This document shows positions 11,142 through 22,838 of a DNA stretch of 64,000 nt, piece after piece. A model generated the notes under the pieces. The model did not search any database and was not told the DNA's origin. It saw only the letters and a program-made list of their open reading frames with translations. The DNA is from Branchiostoma floridae (taxonomy: Eukaryota > Chordata > Leptocardii > Amphioxiformes > Branchiostomatidae), in NCBI RefSeq assembly GCF_000003815.2, contig NC_049981.1:31709811-31773810 (forward strand). The letters are read 5' to 3'. Both the position numbers and the translations under genes were made by a program. How positions within the stretch are numbered: position 1 is the stretch's first letter; every line of letters begins with the position of its first letter.

Positions 11142-11409
11142 TAGAGCTGGTAAAAGCTCAGGAATATTGAAGCATATAGAAGTGCTCTAAAAGGTTTTCC
11201 CTGTTTATCCAGAAGCACCTGATAGCATGAGAAGGCCACACGGTGACATTCCTGTGTGACTGGCCATGAGAAAGTGTTATTCTAAGATCAAAGACTGGAC
11301 ACCAAAGGACAAACACCACTGTTTCCTTTCTCACCTGGGTACTCTTACCTGTCAACAACTCACCTGGTGAGAACACAGAGGGAATAGGTGGAGTTGGTGA
11401 ACCCATATT

Positions 11410-11761
11410 CAGGGCTCGAAATCCTTTTTTTCTGCATACCTGCACTGGTGCAGGTAACATTGAAAATTACCTGCACCAGACAAATTCTACCTGCACCACT
11501 CTGAATTTAGGAAGTATGGATCACACTAAAACTGTTCAGGGACTATTGCTATTTATTCTTTTATACTTTATAGGTGGTAACAGTCAATGCAGCTAATAAC
11601 AATCCATATACACCTACATCATAGGACATTTAATGTATAAAACCCAGTACATGCATGGTCCAGTGCAGGTTAATAGGTGCAGGTAGATACCAGAAATACT
11701 CCATTTTTACTTCATTTTTACCTGCACTAACCTGCATATGCAGGTGGTATTTTGAGCCCTG
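11410..11761. mobile_element. CAGGGCTC family TIR element, copy A
   Basis: Starts CAGGGCTCGAAAT and ends mirrored ATTTTGAGCCCTG, flanked by CATATT on both sides (11404-11409, 11762-11767). Interior is built from the words ACCTGCAC and GTGCAGGT, including the hairpin ACCTGCACTGGTGCAGGT near 11440. CAG-starting TIRs recall hAT elements, but those give 8-bp duplications, whereas here 6 bp is seen. Copies B (20988), C (21730) and D (55990) belong to the same family. Non-coding. Confidence 0.8.
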
Positions 11762-11767
11762 CATATT

Positions 11768-12263
11768 GTACAGTGTAGGGCAACTACTGAATTAGTTCAA
11801 CTGATCAACAGTTTAAAAATAGTTGATATATACATTAAAATTGAAATATTAAATGTACAGAGATGTTTATCTTTGAAAAATCTTTGCCGTTTTGTATTTC
11901 ATTGTTCTCCCAACTTTGATGACATTTCCATCACATTTGCCTGTATAATATTTGAGTGACCTAACCTACTTATAATCCCAGAATGATACTTAGTATTTTA
12001 TAAGTTTCTGATTTAACACCAAAGAATGAGGCCATCAACCATCACTATTCACTGTCACACGTTTGATCACCACTTCATGAAAACCTGCCCACAGAACCGT
12101 TTAACATCCCATCTCCTATCCTCATGCATTACTATAGACACGTCTGACCCCTTTACTAGCAGGGATTGAAATTCACTTTGGGAGAATACAGATGCAGCTA
12201 GCCCGAAACTTCTTGTGCACAGAAAGAGTTTGGTGTGCTTGGCAATTGAATCAGTGTCTTCTG
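11768..12263. other. No gene seen
   Basis: AT-rich unique-looking sequence with no supported feature. Confidence 0.5.
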
Positions 12264-12267
12264 ACCT

Positions 12268-12776
12268 GGGTATGACAATTAAATAGAATACAACACTGTG
12301 ACAGTGTATTCCGCAGGAGTAGGAGGAACCCCTTACATCCTTGGTCGGAAGTCCTCCTAGGGGACGGATACTCCGATCAACAAAGCTGCATCTACTGGAG
12401 CCGCCTCACACGTTGCATACGGTTGCCCCTGTGAGACTTAGTGCTCCAATAGACGACAGGGTGGAGAAGGAATTGCACACCCCTCCTTCACCATAAAAAG
12501 CCATGTGCAGGTCAGGCAAACAGGCAAAATGTCTGTTTGCCTCCTCATCTGTCAAATCGACAGGAGAATTTAAAAAAAAAATTCCGTACCACCTGAGGTA
12601 CCAGCCTGACCGCGGGTCGGATCGCCCGAAGCTGAAGGGGTGGGCGCCAACAACTTTAATCTTTAAGAACATTACTTCGAGAAACATTTGCTCGCAGTGG
12701 AGTGCGTTCTAAATCGATGGAAGCCTGTGTGATACGTATAGAATACACCGTGTTGTATTTTATTTATGTCATACCC
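12268..12776. mobile_element. 509-bp TIR element with ACCT target duplication
   Basis: GGGTATGACA at 12268 is mirrored by TGTCATACCC at 12767-12776. Inverted similarity continues through TAAATAGAATACAACAC (left) and GTGTTGTATTTTATTTA (right), about 45 bp with small gaps. ACCT lies directly outside both ends (12264-12267, 12777-12780), a 4-bp duplication of the length known for Sola-type elements. The interior is GC-richer. Its minus-strand frame of 93 codons (12406-12687) matches nothing recognised, so this is probably a non-autonomous derivative. Confidence 0.8.
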
Positions 12777-12780
12777 ACCT

Positions 12781-13862
12781 AAGAAAACTGTTTTGATGCG
12801 AAATGCGCCAGAAGTTGAACAAATTTGGTGCCCTCGAACAAAAAGTGTTGCAACAGTAATGTTCCAACGTCTGAATCAGGTATTCGAACATTCGATGGCG
12901 CCACACTCGGCCCGCTCAAAACAGTTCGGCCCGGTCCGGAACACCCGTATGGAACGTTTTTGCGTCACAGGTATGGAAATTATCACCCGGGCCTAAACAC
13001 CTGTATTGTACATTATCATGTATGAAATAAATATTAAAATACATGATGTCTCCATTATATCTGTGCCCACCCATGCACAGTGGAGGGTCACAGCAAACTT
13101 GTTGGGCAGATCGTAACTCTGCCTAATTTTGTAGCTCGTCAACTAGTGCTTGCTAATTGGCAATTTGTGCAGAGTGCACCATGCATGACAGACAGGGCAC
13201 AGCCCAAGGATACAGGAATCTATAACTTTAAGATATTCAAAGAAGAAAGCAAGAAGGATCGTTATGTCTAAGAAAGCGAGTCACTTGAAGACGCTAAGCT
13301 GCATTGACGATGATCATGTATATATCATGTCTGTGATAGCTACAACAAAATCATACAATATGCTAATATATTGACTAATGAACCATACCAGAATCCACTA
13401 TTTGGACTGACATTTCCCACTTATCTACATTATCTGCTGGTAACATGTACACATGTTCGTACATACTTTAAGTCCCTTTGAACATCCAGTTTAGCATATC
13501 ATCTTTTTGCTTCCGAGAACCTACAAATTAAACCATGGGCAATAGGCCTCGGAATTGTGTTTTTTGTTGAGTAACAGGAACCCCGCCGCGCGCTGTCTGC
13601 CACGGTAGTCCGCCGTGTACCGCCAATCCGGAAATGCCTCCTCAGATGCTCCCGTCAAAGATTACTATCTTCTGAGTGCGAGTATTTCCCGTCATCCTTT
13701 GCGCCGCCTTTCCCCTAACTTTAAATGTTGGATTAAACTGGACCAGGTGTGGTTTCTGCTAAGTATGATCTACATTTTACTATGTGTTTTCAAGACGTTC
13801 TCTTCCTAGATTTCCATCTTGAAATGTCCAAAAACCAATAAAATACATTGCTGTGGAAGGCT
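12781..13862. other. No gene supported
   Basis: Contains a short CpG-rich patch at 13580-13625 (CCCGCCGCGCGCTG) without a recognisable exon, and unremarkable AT-rich sequence elsewhere. Two overlapping frames at 12766-13025 start in the edge of the TIR element and are not gene-like. Confidence 0.45.
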
Positions 13863-14071
13863 GGACCATCTTAATTTGTTGGCTATCGGATTTAAAACAA
13901 ATGCTTAAAAACAGGATGAAAACAAAACCAGAGGGCCAGGTTTATGCCTTGGAGTGATTACTACCATGATATTCAAGTTGTCCTCCTGCCTGTTGCTTTT
14001 AAGATGTCTGCTTGCTATATTTTCATTTAAACAATCTCAGATTTGAACCAAAGAAATAAATTGGTATGGCC
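13863..14071. mobile_element. AGGCCACACCA family, diverged copy
   Basis: Begins GGACCATCTTAATTTGTTGG and ends with the mirrored AATAAATTGGTATGGCC. The internal phrase GAGGGCCAGGTTTATGCCTTGG is shared with copies at 45447, 53240 and 61058. Non-coding. Confidence 0.6.
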
Positions 14072-14389
14072 TGACAATTACAGCAATTACAAATTACTTC
14101 TGTCCTCTGCCACCTGTTGTTTGCTGACTGTTCATTTCTGCACACTGTGTTACTGTGGTGTTGTGACTAATTGAAACACTATCGCAGAAGGAACCTTTGT
14201 TCTTGTGGAGATCTTTATCTCAATCTGTCTGGACCTAGTAATATAGTGTCTAGTTTTAAAAACAATTGTACTAATATATGTATAACACTTCACTTGTAGA
14301 ACAGCTGTGAAAACCTTTTTGAACATAATAAAAACTAGAAAAGCCGACATTTGCTTGAGAGCAAATACAGCATATTTCAGCCATCTCCC

Positions 14390-15270
14390 TCCCCATGCAA
14401 CAATAGACTATTCTAAAATCACCCATGTGCAAAAATGGAACACTTTTGTTTAAACGTCAATTCTACTAATGACACTTAATGACACCCAAAAATGAATCTT
14501 ACAAAATTCCCAGTGCAAGAATGGATTCTTCCAGTTCACCCCATGTGAATTTGCACAATAGACCAGTCTAGAAATACTCCCACTGAAAACATGGCCTTTT
14601 GATTCAATAAACAACCCAGTCCAAAGTTGAACTAGTCAAAAAAGGCATGAAAAGGTAAAATAGACAAGTCCAAAAACACTTCCGCTAAAAATGGAATATT
14701 GAATCATCAACAGCTCTAAAACTAAATTTGAAAACATCCCCATGCAAGAATGGACTCTTCTTGCGATGCCCCTATCCAAAAATACATCCGCTAAAATTTG
14801 TTTGTTTGTTTGTTTGAACCTTTATTTATTCATGAAAGCTCAAATCGGCCTGCAGGCCGCTTTTCATTGAGGTCATGAGGGAAGAGGCAAGGGTCAGACA
14901 AAGTATATAACAGAGATAAAGTTACATCGTTTTGGACTTGGAGTAATCACCAAAGTCCCAAAAATGGATTTTAAAAATCCCCCTCCATGTAAGAATGGAC
15001 TCTTCCAACACAACCTACGTAAAATTACAAAATACACCAGTCAAAAAATAACCACACTGAAACACTTTGACATATCAAATCACCAAAGTCCATAAACTAA
15101 TTTTTCTAAAAATGCCCCCTCCGTGCAAGAATGGACTCTTCCCGTACACCCAATGTAAAATTGCTCGCACTGCCACTGAGAGACTTTATGTAATCAACAG
15201 TCCAAAGACGAATTTAAAAAAAAATGTTCCCCCTCCATGCCAGAATGAACTCTTCCAGATAACACCAGGC
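14390..15270. repeat. Degenerate ~115-130 bp tandem array
   Basis: The core CCCCATGCAAGAATGGACTC with TTCC recurs near 14508, 14740, 14983, 15115 and 15230. Between cores, words such as ATAGACCAGTC and CAACAGTCCAAAG also recur. Units are highly diverged. The array is interrupted at 14805-14955 by a retroelement tail. Confidence 0.65.
14805..14955 (-). mobile_element. 3' tail of a non-LTR retroelement (LINE or SINE), reversed
   Basis: On the minus strand the segment reads GGCCGATTTGAGCTTTCATG, then AATAAATAAAGGTTC and ends in (AAAC)n. This combination of a 3' stem region and a short simple repeat is typical of CR1/L2-like LINE tails and of SINEs that copy them. A second copy is at 31945-32025. 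Confidence 0.55.
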
Positions 15271-15380
15271 TCACTGATTGGCTGCCAATACCCTTCGGGG
15301 TTGACTCAGGCTACGTGATTGGTTCCCTCTTTAATCAAGTTACTAGTATATATAGACACTGTGTGCACATGCTGCCTTCA

Positions 15381-16117
15381 GGTGGGAGAGGTCAACGACC
15401 TTGAGGTCGTTGACCCTCTGGCCAGTGGAAAATTACCAAAAAAAACCAAATATATCATTTTGAAGTGGTTTATGCCAGAAATTATACATGGGTCATTTGA
15501 ATGAATATCTAGTGCACCTATTGACCAACATTTAGGTCATTTGGTTATAAGACCAGGGAACAGCAGCCAAAAGCGTACGGTTTTGGTCAAACAATGGCCA
15601 AACAATCCCAAAATTAAGCATTTTGTTGTATGGTATGCCAAAAAAGTTATTGAACCCATGTGCGCATATGTAAACTGCACTTCTATTACAAATTTCAGAT
15701 CATTTGGTTGTAAAATGAGGGTATAGGAGCCAAAAATGTCATTTTTGGGGCAAAAAATGTCAAAATTAAGCATTTTGTTGTACCGTATGCCAAAACTGTT
15801 ATTGGATCTTTGTGGGCATATGACAAGGCACCTCTGTACCAAATTTCAGGTCATTCGGCTTTAATACCAGGGTACAGGGGGGCAAAATATACATAAAAAT
15901 TGCAAAAAACATGAATAAAATCATTTTAAAGGCAGATATGGAAAAAATGAAAAAAAAGCATCAAGGTATTGGCCCACTCTACCCTTGTGCCAAATTTCAG
16001 GCCATTCGGTTCACGAACGACGGAGATGAATCAATTTGAAGATTTGACAGGAGAAAGAAAGAAGAAACATTACGAATACAATATATTTCACCATACCTAT
16101 GGTATGGCTGAAATATA
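15381..16117. repeat. Hairpin-ended dispersed repeat with internal CCAAATTTCAGGTCATT modules
   Basis: Near the left edge GGTCAACGACC (15390-15400) and GGTCGTTGACC (15405-15415) form a perfect 11-bp hairpin. Inside, the module AATTTCAGRTCATTYGG with TTAAGCATTTTGTTGTA recurs at roughly 110-140 bp (15520, 15690, 15840, 15990). The right edge is a hairpin, ATATTTCACCATACC with GGTATGGCTGAAATAT (16083-16116). The word ATATATTTCACCATACCT is also present at 650-668. No TIR links the two ends; class unknown. Confidence 0.6.
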
Positions 16118-19110
16118 ACAACATGTAGTTAACAAAGAAGAAATGTAGTGAACTCATAACTGCTGGTACAAATAACTCTATTCGTAACATTAGAGGATTC
16201 CTTGAGAGAAAAACTCTGGACCTGAACCTTCTATTAGCACTACCAAAATTCTTTTCTCAGTCCAAGCCTCCCCTTTTAAAATAGTTCAATCAATTTAAGA
16301 TAGTTCAATTGATCAATAGCTCAGGTTTTTAAGCCATTATGTTAAGCAACGAACCAACTAACCAACCCACAAACTGAGACAATACAGCACACCTCCCAAT
16401 AAAGAAGATTGTCATACTTTCAGACGATCAGATCCAGGAGACAAAAGTTTTGGACATTCTGACCTAGTTTAACTTCCTTCCTGATGACGATAACAGGTGT
16501 GGAAACCTGCCCAACAGCTTTGGCCCCTCCAACCTGCCAGAATGAGTCCATCTAAACAGAGCCCCCTAATCTGTGGGTTCCTGTCTGTTGTGATTCAGTC
16601 TTACACACCTTACAGCTGTTTCAACCCTGCTGACAATCTGTCTTAGGGTATCATTCATGTATTACTTCTGGACAGTACCCTAAAAGAGTACCAAGCCAAA
16701 AAATGAATGGCTGCATGGACGCATGTTCTTAACAGTAAGAAATTTCCTTTTAGCCAGCAGAACTGATTTAAAGTTTGATAGTGAAAGCTTGTTTGTAACC
16801 GAAGAAATCAGCAGATAATGAATGAGACCTTTAACCCACAAACATGTTATTCAGAGTTGGAGGCTAAGCTAGCAGTGCTTTCAAACTTGCAAGTTTTACA
16901 TACATGTACCATCACTAAAAAGGTTAATATGCTTTCAGGGCTGTGTGTTAGTCTGTTTGTGAACAGCATAAGTCCAGATATTGTGGATGGCCCTTAAGTC
17001 TTTGTGATATTTGGCATGTTCTTGGTAGGTATTGGCAAAATGAAGAAATGATTTAGATTATGAGTCCCTGGTGGCTTTCCTTGGTACTGAAGCAGACCTT
17101 CCAGTACCTTTTCTTTTTAATTTGATTTATTCGGTTATATAGACAGCAAGGGCTGTCCTTTTATCATGTAAGTTTGTGTCTAAACCATAACTCAAGGAAA
17201 TTAATAATTTGATTCTTGATATATTGTGCACGTGGGTAGGTCTTGGACTAATATTAATAAGGAAATGGTTAGGTTTTGGGACCCCTAGCAGCTTTCTTTG
17301 ATACTACATTAGAAACCGCAGTTTTTAATGTCCTTTGGGACTTATACATAGCTGTTTAGATTCCGCTGGGATTTATACATAGCTGTTCAGATTCTGTTGA
17401 CAAATCATCTTCCCTCTCAGACTCAGAGGGACGGCAACATGTAATTTCAGGGCTGGAGTCAGCCAGTCTAGCCTGTATCAAACCATTATTACATCTTACC
17501 CCTGGCAAAAAGGTTACAAATGTATGCATTAACAGGGTTGGCTTCTACGTAGCTTTGCTGTTTTGTGGGCAGGGTGACTGAAAATGAATGGATTGTTTGG
17601 ATGTTGTTTTTTTTCATTTGTAAACTCTATTTTATTCAAGATTTTAGATTTTTCTAATTTTCCAGATAGCAAAAATGTTATCATATCTCATTATCTCATA
17701 ATAATCATATTAATCTTTAAATAAATAAAGTGAAAAAGTGAAAATAAATCTTATAATTCATTATCTCTTTATCTCATTATATGGCTGTGTATACAAAGAA
17801 AACTGTGGTGTCAAAACGTTAAAGCACAGACAAACTGAACAGAAAAGCCGCCTTACAAAGTCTCACTCTTGAAACAGGTGTGGCAATGCAGAATATATCC
17901 CTTACCAAAATCTACCCGGGTGTATTCAAGCCTGTAGACCTGATGACAATCTAAATGGACCCTATGGACATACGTATAGAAAGGAATAATCGCATGTCCA
18001 TGGTTTAGTCCATATTCCAAGAGAGATATTATGATCCATGCCCACTTACCCATGACTTTTGCCACTAGCACCTGTTCTCATACATGTTGAGTAGACATAT
18101 GGCGTCTTCAGCATGACATCAATCTAAATGTGCCACTCGGTGCCCCAAGTGGCACATGGAAAATGCAGTGTAGATGGTTTCGAGCAATTTACACCATACG
18201 CTAAGTGCATGGTCCCATCTGCCTCAAAACAGCATTAGAAAAACCTATAGCCACACCTGTCTAAAGTAAAGGAATAGGCTGAGGTAAAGGTATTCAATTG
18301 ACTCACAGAATTCAAGTGAGCACATACAAGTGAAAAACTCTATCTCATGGGGGTTCACTCAAAATAACATATGGTAAAGATACTTGATTGCAAACAGGAT
18401 TACTTTCTCAGGGGAGTAAACGAGGCCATTTACATCAGAGCCCACCAACCTTCCCTTAACGTACAGAGACGGGGGCCGATACCGACTGCCAAGCACCTTC
18501 GACCCTTTGCTTCTGTTCCGGATGTGTGACTTAGGCTTTGGGTTATTTCAACTTAATAAGGATCAGAAGACTGATCGAAAGCTTGTTGGTAAGCGCTTTC
18601 TTTTGTGTACGGATATACGGTCTGAAAATTGTAACACAATGTTGACTACTGTCAAAGATAAACTTACATTCAAGTAAAATAACAAATGGCCCTGGTGTTA
18701 CGGGCTTGTATTTAGACCAATTCTAATTGGCCATTACAAACCACTGGTAGCAAAGACAAGCTAAGAAGAATTGGCTCTGGAAATTATGGGAGCTAAAACT
18801 GATGAGGACTTACTCCTTCTTGTTAGTGGTGTTCTATTTTCTACTGGATCAACCAATTATGTGTAGAAACAGACAATTGTTAGGGGTTATACTTTATCTA
18901 AGGTGTATGTTTAGCATGCAGAGGGGTAAGTAAGTTGCCGGTACATCTGTGCAGATGCTTAAGGGTGGCGCCCATCTCCATTTCTGTAGCCCATGGGCCA
19001 CACATTGTGCTTAGCTACTACAGCAGGGGGCTGGTCCATACTCTTCCTCATTAGTGCTGAGTGCTAAGCAGAGAAAGCAGCATGTACCATTTTTAAAGTC
19101 TTTGGCATGA
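16118..19110. other. No gene seen; a few minor structures
   Basis: At 17105-17165 a segment resembles a reversed LINE/SINE tail (TTTAATTTGATTTATTCGG). At 18129-18156 TGTGCCACT and AGTGGCACA form a perfect 9-bp hairpin. At 17685-17775 sequence is very A/T rich. The rest shows nothing that can be supported. Confidence 0.45.
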
Positions 19111-19185
19111 CTCAGTCGGGGATAGAACTCACGACCTATATGTACCGAATGCAAGGCGAACACTCTACCCACTCGGCCATTGCTG
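19111..19185 (-). repeat. tRNA-like element (tRNA pseudogene or SINE head)
   Basis: Minus strand reads GGCCGAGTGGGTAGAGTG (A-box-like, 19161-19178), then a plausible anticodon arm, then GTCGTGAGTTCTATCCCC (B-box-like, 19118-19135). Spacing fits tRNA. The B box departs from GGTTCGAATCC, so a functional tRNA is unlikely and a tRNA-derived SINE head or pseudogene is more probable. Confidence 0.5.
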
Positions 19186-19566
19186 AAGGGAGGGTAATAT
19201 CATTATGAAATCTTCTGACCTTGCTTGATAGAGAGTAATGAAAAATTTGGACCTGGAGGTAAGTTATGACCAAATCTAACACCTCTTTCCCAACCTATCA
19301 ACCTATCATGCAGCTCACAACATGATCGACAAGAGAATTTTTGAAAGTGGTTTTCGAGTCAAAACTGGGTGATTATAATTGCATTGAGGTCAGCAGAGTA
19401 AAAGGTTGCGCTGAATGGCAGATACTTCAGACCCTTCCATTTCAGCCATATCGATCGTATTAGCTCCTTTCAATTCAGCTCCTCCCTGGAAAGAAAAAAT
19501 CTCCCCATCAAACCATCCATGAGATATCAGTTCTTCAGATGTCAGATAGTCTGCATACGCCACCCC

Positions 19567-19598
19567 CTCACACATGCACACACACATACATACAGACA

Positions 19599-19641
<43 letters not shown>

Positions 19642-19695
19642 ACGCAATCCACACACCACACACACACACACACACAAATACACGCATGCACACAC
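19567..19695. repeat. (CA)n microsatellite
   Basis: Long ACACAC tract with ATAC, AGAC and ACGC variants. It produces the His/Thr-rich frames at 19519-19701 and 19539-19865, which are not genes. Confidence 0.97.
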
Positions 19696-20159
19696 ATTTA
19701 AACGTATCTAAACAGAATGATCTGACTGCCTCCTCTCTCAACATTGCTGTAACTGTTACAGTTACGGACAGTCTCTATTTCTTACTTGGAAGTCCTGTAC
19801 AACTGCAGGAAATTAGAAAGCTGAATTTTCGTTTTTGGAAGGTCATAACCAAAGGGAACCCCTAAAAAGCTCAACCTAATTAGCGTTCGCTTGTCCCCCA
19901 AATAAAAATGAAAAACTCCCTTAAGACATTCCTGGATATGGGCAGGAATTACCGACCAAATCTGTGTTCAGCGCGGTACCGACAGTTTCTGCAAGGCCCT
20001 GATAAGGCAATGGCTCCAACAAGTTCAGAGTTAACAGGTTTCAAATAAGCTTTAAGTCAGCTAAATACCAAAGGGTGAAGGGTGTTAGGAAGCTGGATTA
20101 TGGTAATCCCCACTAATCCTATGTTATTAGTCATGGGCAGGCCGGTGGCAATGGAGGAG

Positions 20160-20235
20160 CGTCTCATTTCATTCGCTTTATTTAGCCAGGAGATACACTC
20201 TCATGGCGTTACTGAGCCATTTTTCTGGGAACTCC
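20160..20235 (-). repeat. Possible retroelement tail
   Basis: Minus strand has GAGAGTGTATCTCCTGGCTA followed by AATAAAG, resembling 3' ends of LINE/SINE copies. Evidence is limited to this short similarity of style. Confidence 0.25.
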
Positions 20236-20434
20236 TGAAAAGCATTCAATGATTTGTAAAGACCTCCCTAGTACGGATTTTGGCACATTGGGAAACAGGA
20301 TATCTTCAAATTAGAAAATCCCAGAATACTGTCTGTCAACCTGGAAGTGATGTGCAAATTAAAGAAGGTCAAAACACTGTCAGGTTGCAATTTAAGACAA
20401 ATAATCTGCACCCACTCAATAACTTACTTTCTTG

Positions 20435-20522
20435 CTAGCTCACTCACTCACTTGTACCCACTCACTCACTCACCCGTTCACTCACTCACTCATTTTGCTC
20501 GCTCACTCACTCACTCGTGCAC
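20435..20522. repeat. (CACT)n tetranucleotide repeat
   Basis: Runs of CTCACTCACT broken by TTGTACC, CCGTT and TTTTGCTCG. The same motif forms the longer array at 40180-40345. Confidence 0.93.
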
Positions 20523-20963
20523 TAGGTGAAGACCAACCTTTAATACAAAACAAAGTCATTTTCTCAATTTGAAAGTAACTCTATAATTAATCTGAAATTC
20601 TCTAAAATTACTCTGCTAAAAAACAGACTGCACAAAGCAAACCTTGCTTGTACAGAGATCTATTCAGAAAACTGAGCTCTTTTTCTCCTGTTCTATGCAA
20701 AGTAACTCATCCGCAAGAACATAGAGAAAACACCTGCCATTCAGACCCGCAAAGGGCTTATCATTTTGCAGTCAGGAGACAGAGAAAAGCCAGCAACCTG
20801 CCAGAAATACCAAACGGTGTTGTGAGTCCCTTGGGGAATAAATCACCTGAAAACGGACAGACAATTGCAATAATTAACCGGGAGATGCACTCGGAAAGCG
20901 GAAACTCTCGCCCTGAAGTGTGAACACACCTCAGCATACAGATTCAAAAGCCCTAGTAGTAGG
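20523..20963. other. No gene supported
   Basis: A 91-codon + strand frame at 20648-20923 shows no domain and has no convincing splice sites. Confidence 0.4.
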
Positions 20964-20987
20964 TAATATGTCACAATAGATTGTAGT

Positions 20988-21320
20988 CAGGACTCAAAAA
21001 CTGCCTGCATATGCAGGTTAGTGCAGGTGAAATTGGAGCTGTGCAGGTATTTCTGATGTCTACTTGCACCTAACCTGTGCTGGTCCATATACTGGGCTTT
21101 AAAAATAAATGTCCAATGATGCAGGTGTATGTGAATTGTTATTAGCTGCATTGATTGATGATGATGATGACTGTTACCCCCTATTAGTATTAGGTATAAA
21201 AGAAAACATAGCAATGGTCCAGATTTTAGTATGATCCATACTTCCTAAATTCAGAGTGGTGCAGGTAAAATTTGTCTGGTGCAGGTAATTTTCAATGTTA
21301 CAAAAGTATTTTGAGCCCTG
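20988..21320. mobile_element. CAGGGCTC family TIR element, copy B (inverted relative to A)
   Basis: Begins CAGGACTCAAAAACTG and ends AGTATTTTGAGCCCTG. It shares with copy A, in reverse order, TTAGGTGCAGG-type words, ATACTGGGCTTT, TGATCCATACTTCCTAAATT and CAGAGTGGTGCAGG. It is abutted on the left by 20964-20987 and on the right by 21321-21344, which match at 21 of 24 positions. A (GAT)n stretch sits inside at 21157-21170. Confidence 0.8.
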
Positions 21321-21729
21321 TAATATATCACATAAGATTGTAGTGCCGCACCAAGGCCCAACAAGTGGCATGTCGGCAGCTCTGCTGGCACAAAATCTGA
21401 GGCACAGATACCATCAAAATAAGGTAGATGGAACTGTGATGAATACAAATTCCATTGGCAGCCTTTGGGGGAACGAAATGGCTACAAATCTATCTTCATG
21501 ATGTCAGATCAAAAGATGGTTTGTGAAGGAATGTTGGCATAGAGAAAATAGCAAGACACAAAATGAGATAGGGAATGATAGAGAGGAGCGATATTCCCTT
21601 TGATTAGTTTGCAATAAAACTACAAAGTGAAGATAGTCAAGGCAAGAAATCTTAGGAAGAGCGCCAGTGTAATTTTTCCGACTACTGTACTACTATATCT
21701 GCGAAATTCAACCTCTGCTTGGAAAGTAA

Positions 21730-21876
21730 AGAAATCCTCTTTACTTTACTGCATCCCTGCATGTGCACTGGTACACTTGAATTCAAGATTAGGTGCAGGT
21801 AGACACAAAAACCACCTGCATAATAGTGCATAGCTCACAATTTCCTGTATATGCAGGAGATATTTCAAGTCCTGAT
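21730..21876. mobile_element. CAGGGCTC family fragment, copy C
   Basis: Contains GATTAGGTGCAGGTAGACA, GTATATGCAGGAGATATTTC and ends AAGTCCTG, matching the right third of copy A. The left terminus is missing. AACCTCTGCTTGGAAAG at 21711 matches the terminus of the hairpin MITE family at 2413. Confidence 0.55.
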
Positions 21877-21960
21877 ACTGATACAAAAGTGATGAGAAAC
21901 AAGTATATATTCCATCATGCCCGTTCAGGTTGAGTGGACGTTATGAAGCGATTGTTACCT

Positions 21961-22838
21961 GATTACAGGGTGCAGGAGACACAGTGTAACCCCTCCCAGC
22001 ATGGGTCAGTTCTGGACCTTCCCAGTCCCACACAACAGAAGATTACAGGGTGCAGGAGACACAGTGTAACCCCTCCCAGCATGGGTCAGTTCTGGACCTT
22101 CCCAGTCCCACACAACAGAAGATTACAGGGTGCAGGAGACACAGTGTAACCCCTCCCAGCATGGGTCAGTTCTGGACCTTCCCAGTCCCACACAACAGAA
22201 GATTACAGGGTGCAGGAGACACAGTGTAACCCCTCCCAGCATGGGTCAGTTCTGGACCTTCCCAGTCCCACACAACAGAAGATTACAGGGTGCAGGAGAC
22301 ACAGTGTAACCCCTCCCAGCATGGGTCAGTTCTGGACCTTCCCAGTCCCACACAACAGAAGATTACAGGGTGCAGGAGACACAGTGTAACCCCTCCCAGC
22401 ATGGGTCAGTTCTGGACCTTCCCAGTCCCACACAACAGAAGATTACAGGGTGCAGGAGACACAGTGTAACCCCTCCCAGCATGGGTCAGTTCTGGACCTT
22501 CCCAGTCCCACACAACAGAAGATTACAGGGTGCAGGAGACACAGTGTAACCCCTCCCAGCATGGGTCAGTTCTGGACCTTCCCAGTCCCACACAACAGAA
22601 GATTACAGGGTGCAGGAGACACAGTGTAACCCCTCCCAGCATGGGTCAGTTCTGGACCTTCCCAGTCCCACACAACAGAAGATTACAGGGTGCAGGAGAC
22701 ACAGTGTAACCCCTCCCAGCATGGGTCAGTTCTGGACCTTCCCGTCCCACACAACAGAAGATTACAGGGTGCAGGAGACACAGTGTAACCCCTCCCAGCA
22801 TGGGTCAGTTCTGGACCTTCCCAGTCCCACACAACAGA
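21961..22838. repeat. 80-bp satellite, 11 near-identical units
   Basis: Units begin GATTACAGGGTGCAGGAGAC at 21961, 22041, 22121, 22201, 22281, 22361, 22441, 22521, 22601, 22681 and 22760. The first ten are exactly 80 bp apart and, by eye, identical. Unit ten lacks one base at about 22744 (CCCGTCCC instead of CCCAGTCCC), shifting the last unit by one. Eighty is not a multiple of three, so a stop recurs every 240 bp; the 137-codon frame at 22610-23023 exists only because of the deletion. There are no spacers, so it is not CRISPR. Homogeneity indicates recent expansion or assembly of one motif. Confidence 0.97.

Noticed and set aside
19111-19185. Functional tRNA gene
   Set aside because: B-box positions depart from consensus and no clean acceptor-stem pairing was seen.
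19519-19865. His/Thr-rich proteins
   Set aside because: Translation of a CA microsatellite in two frames.
21961-22838. CRISPR-like array
   Set aside because: Units are continuous 80-bp tandem copies with no variable spacers, in a eukaryotic setting.
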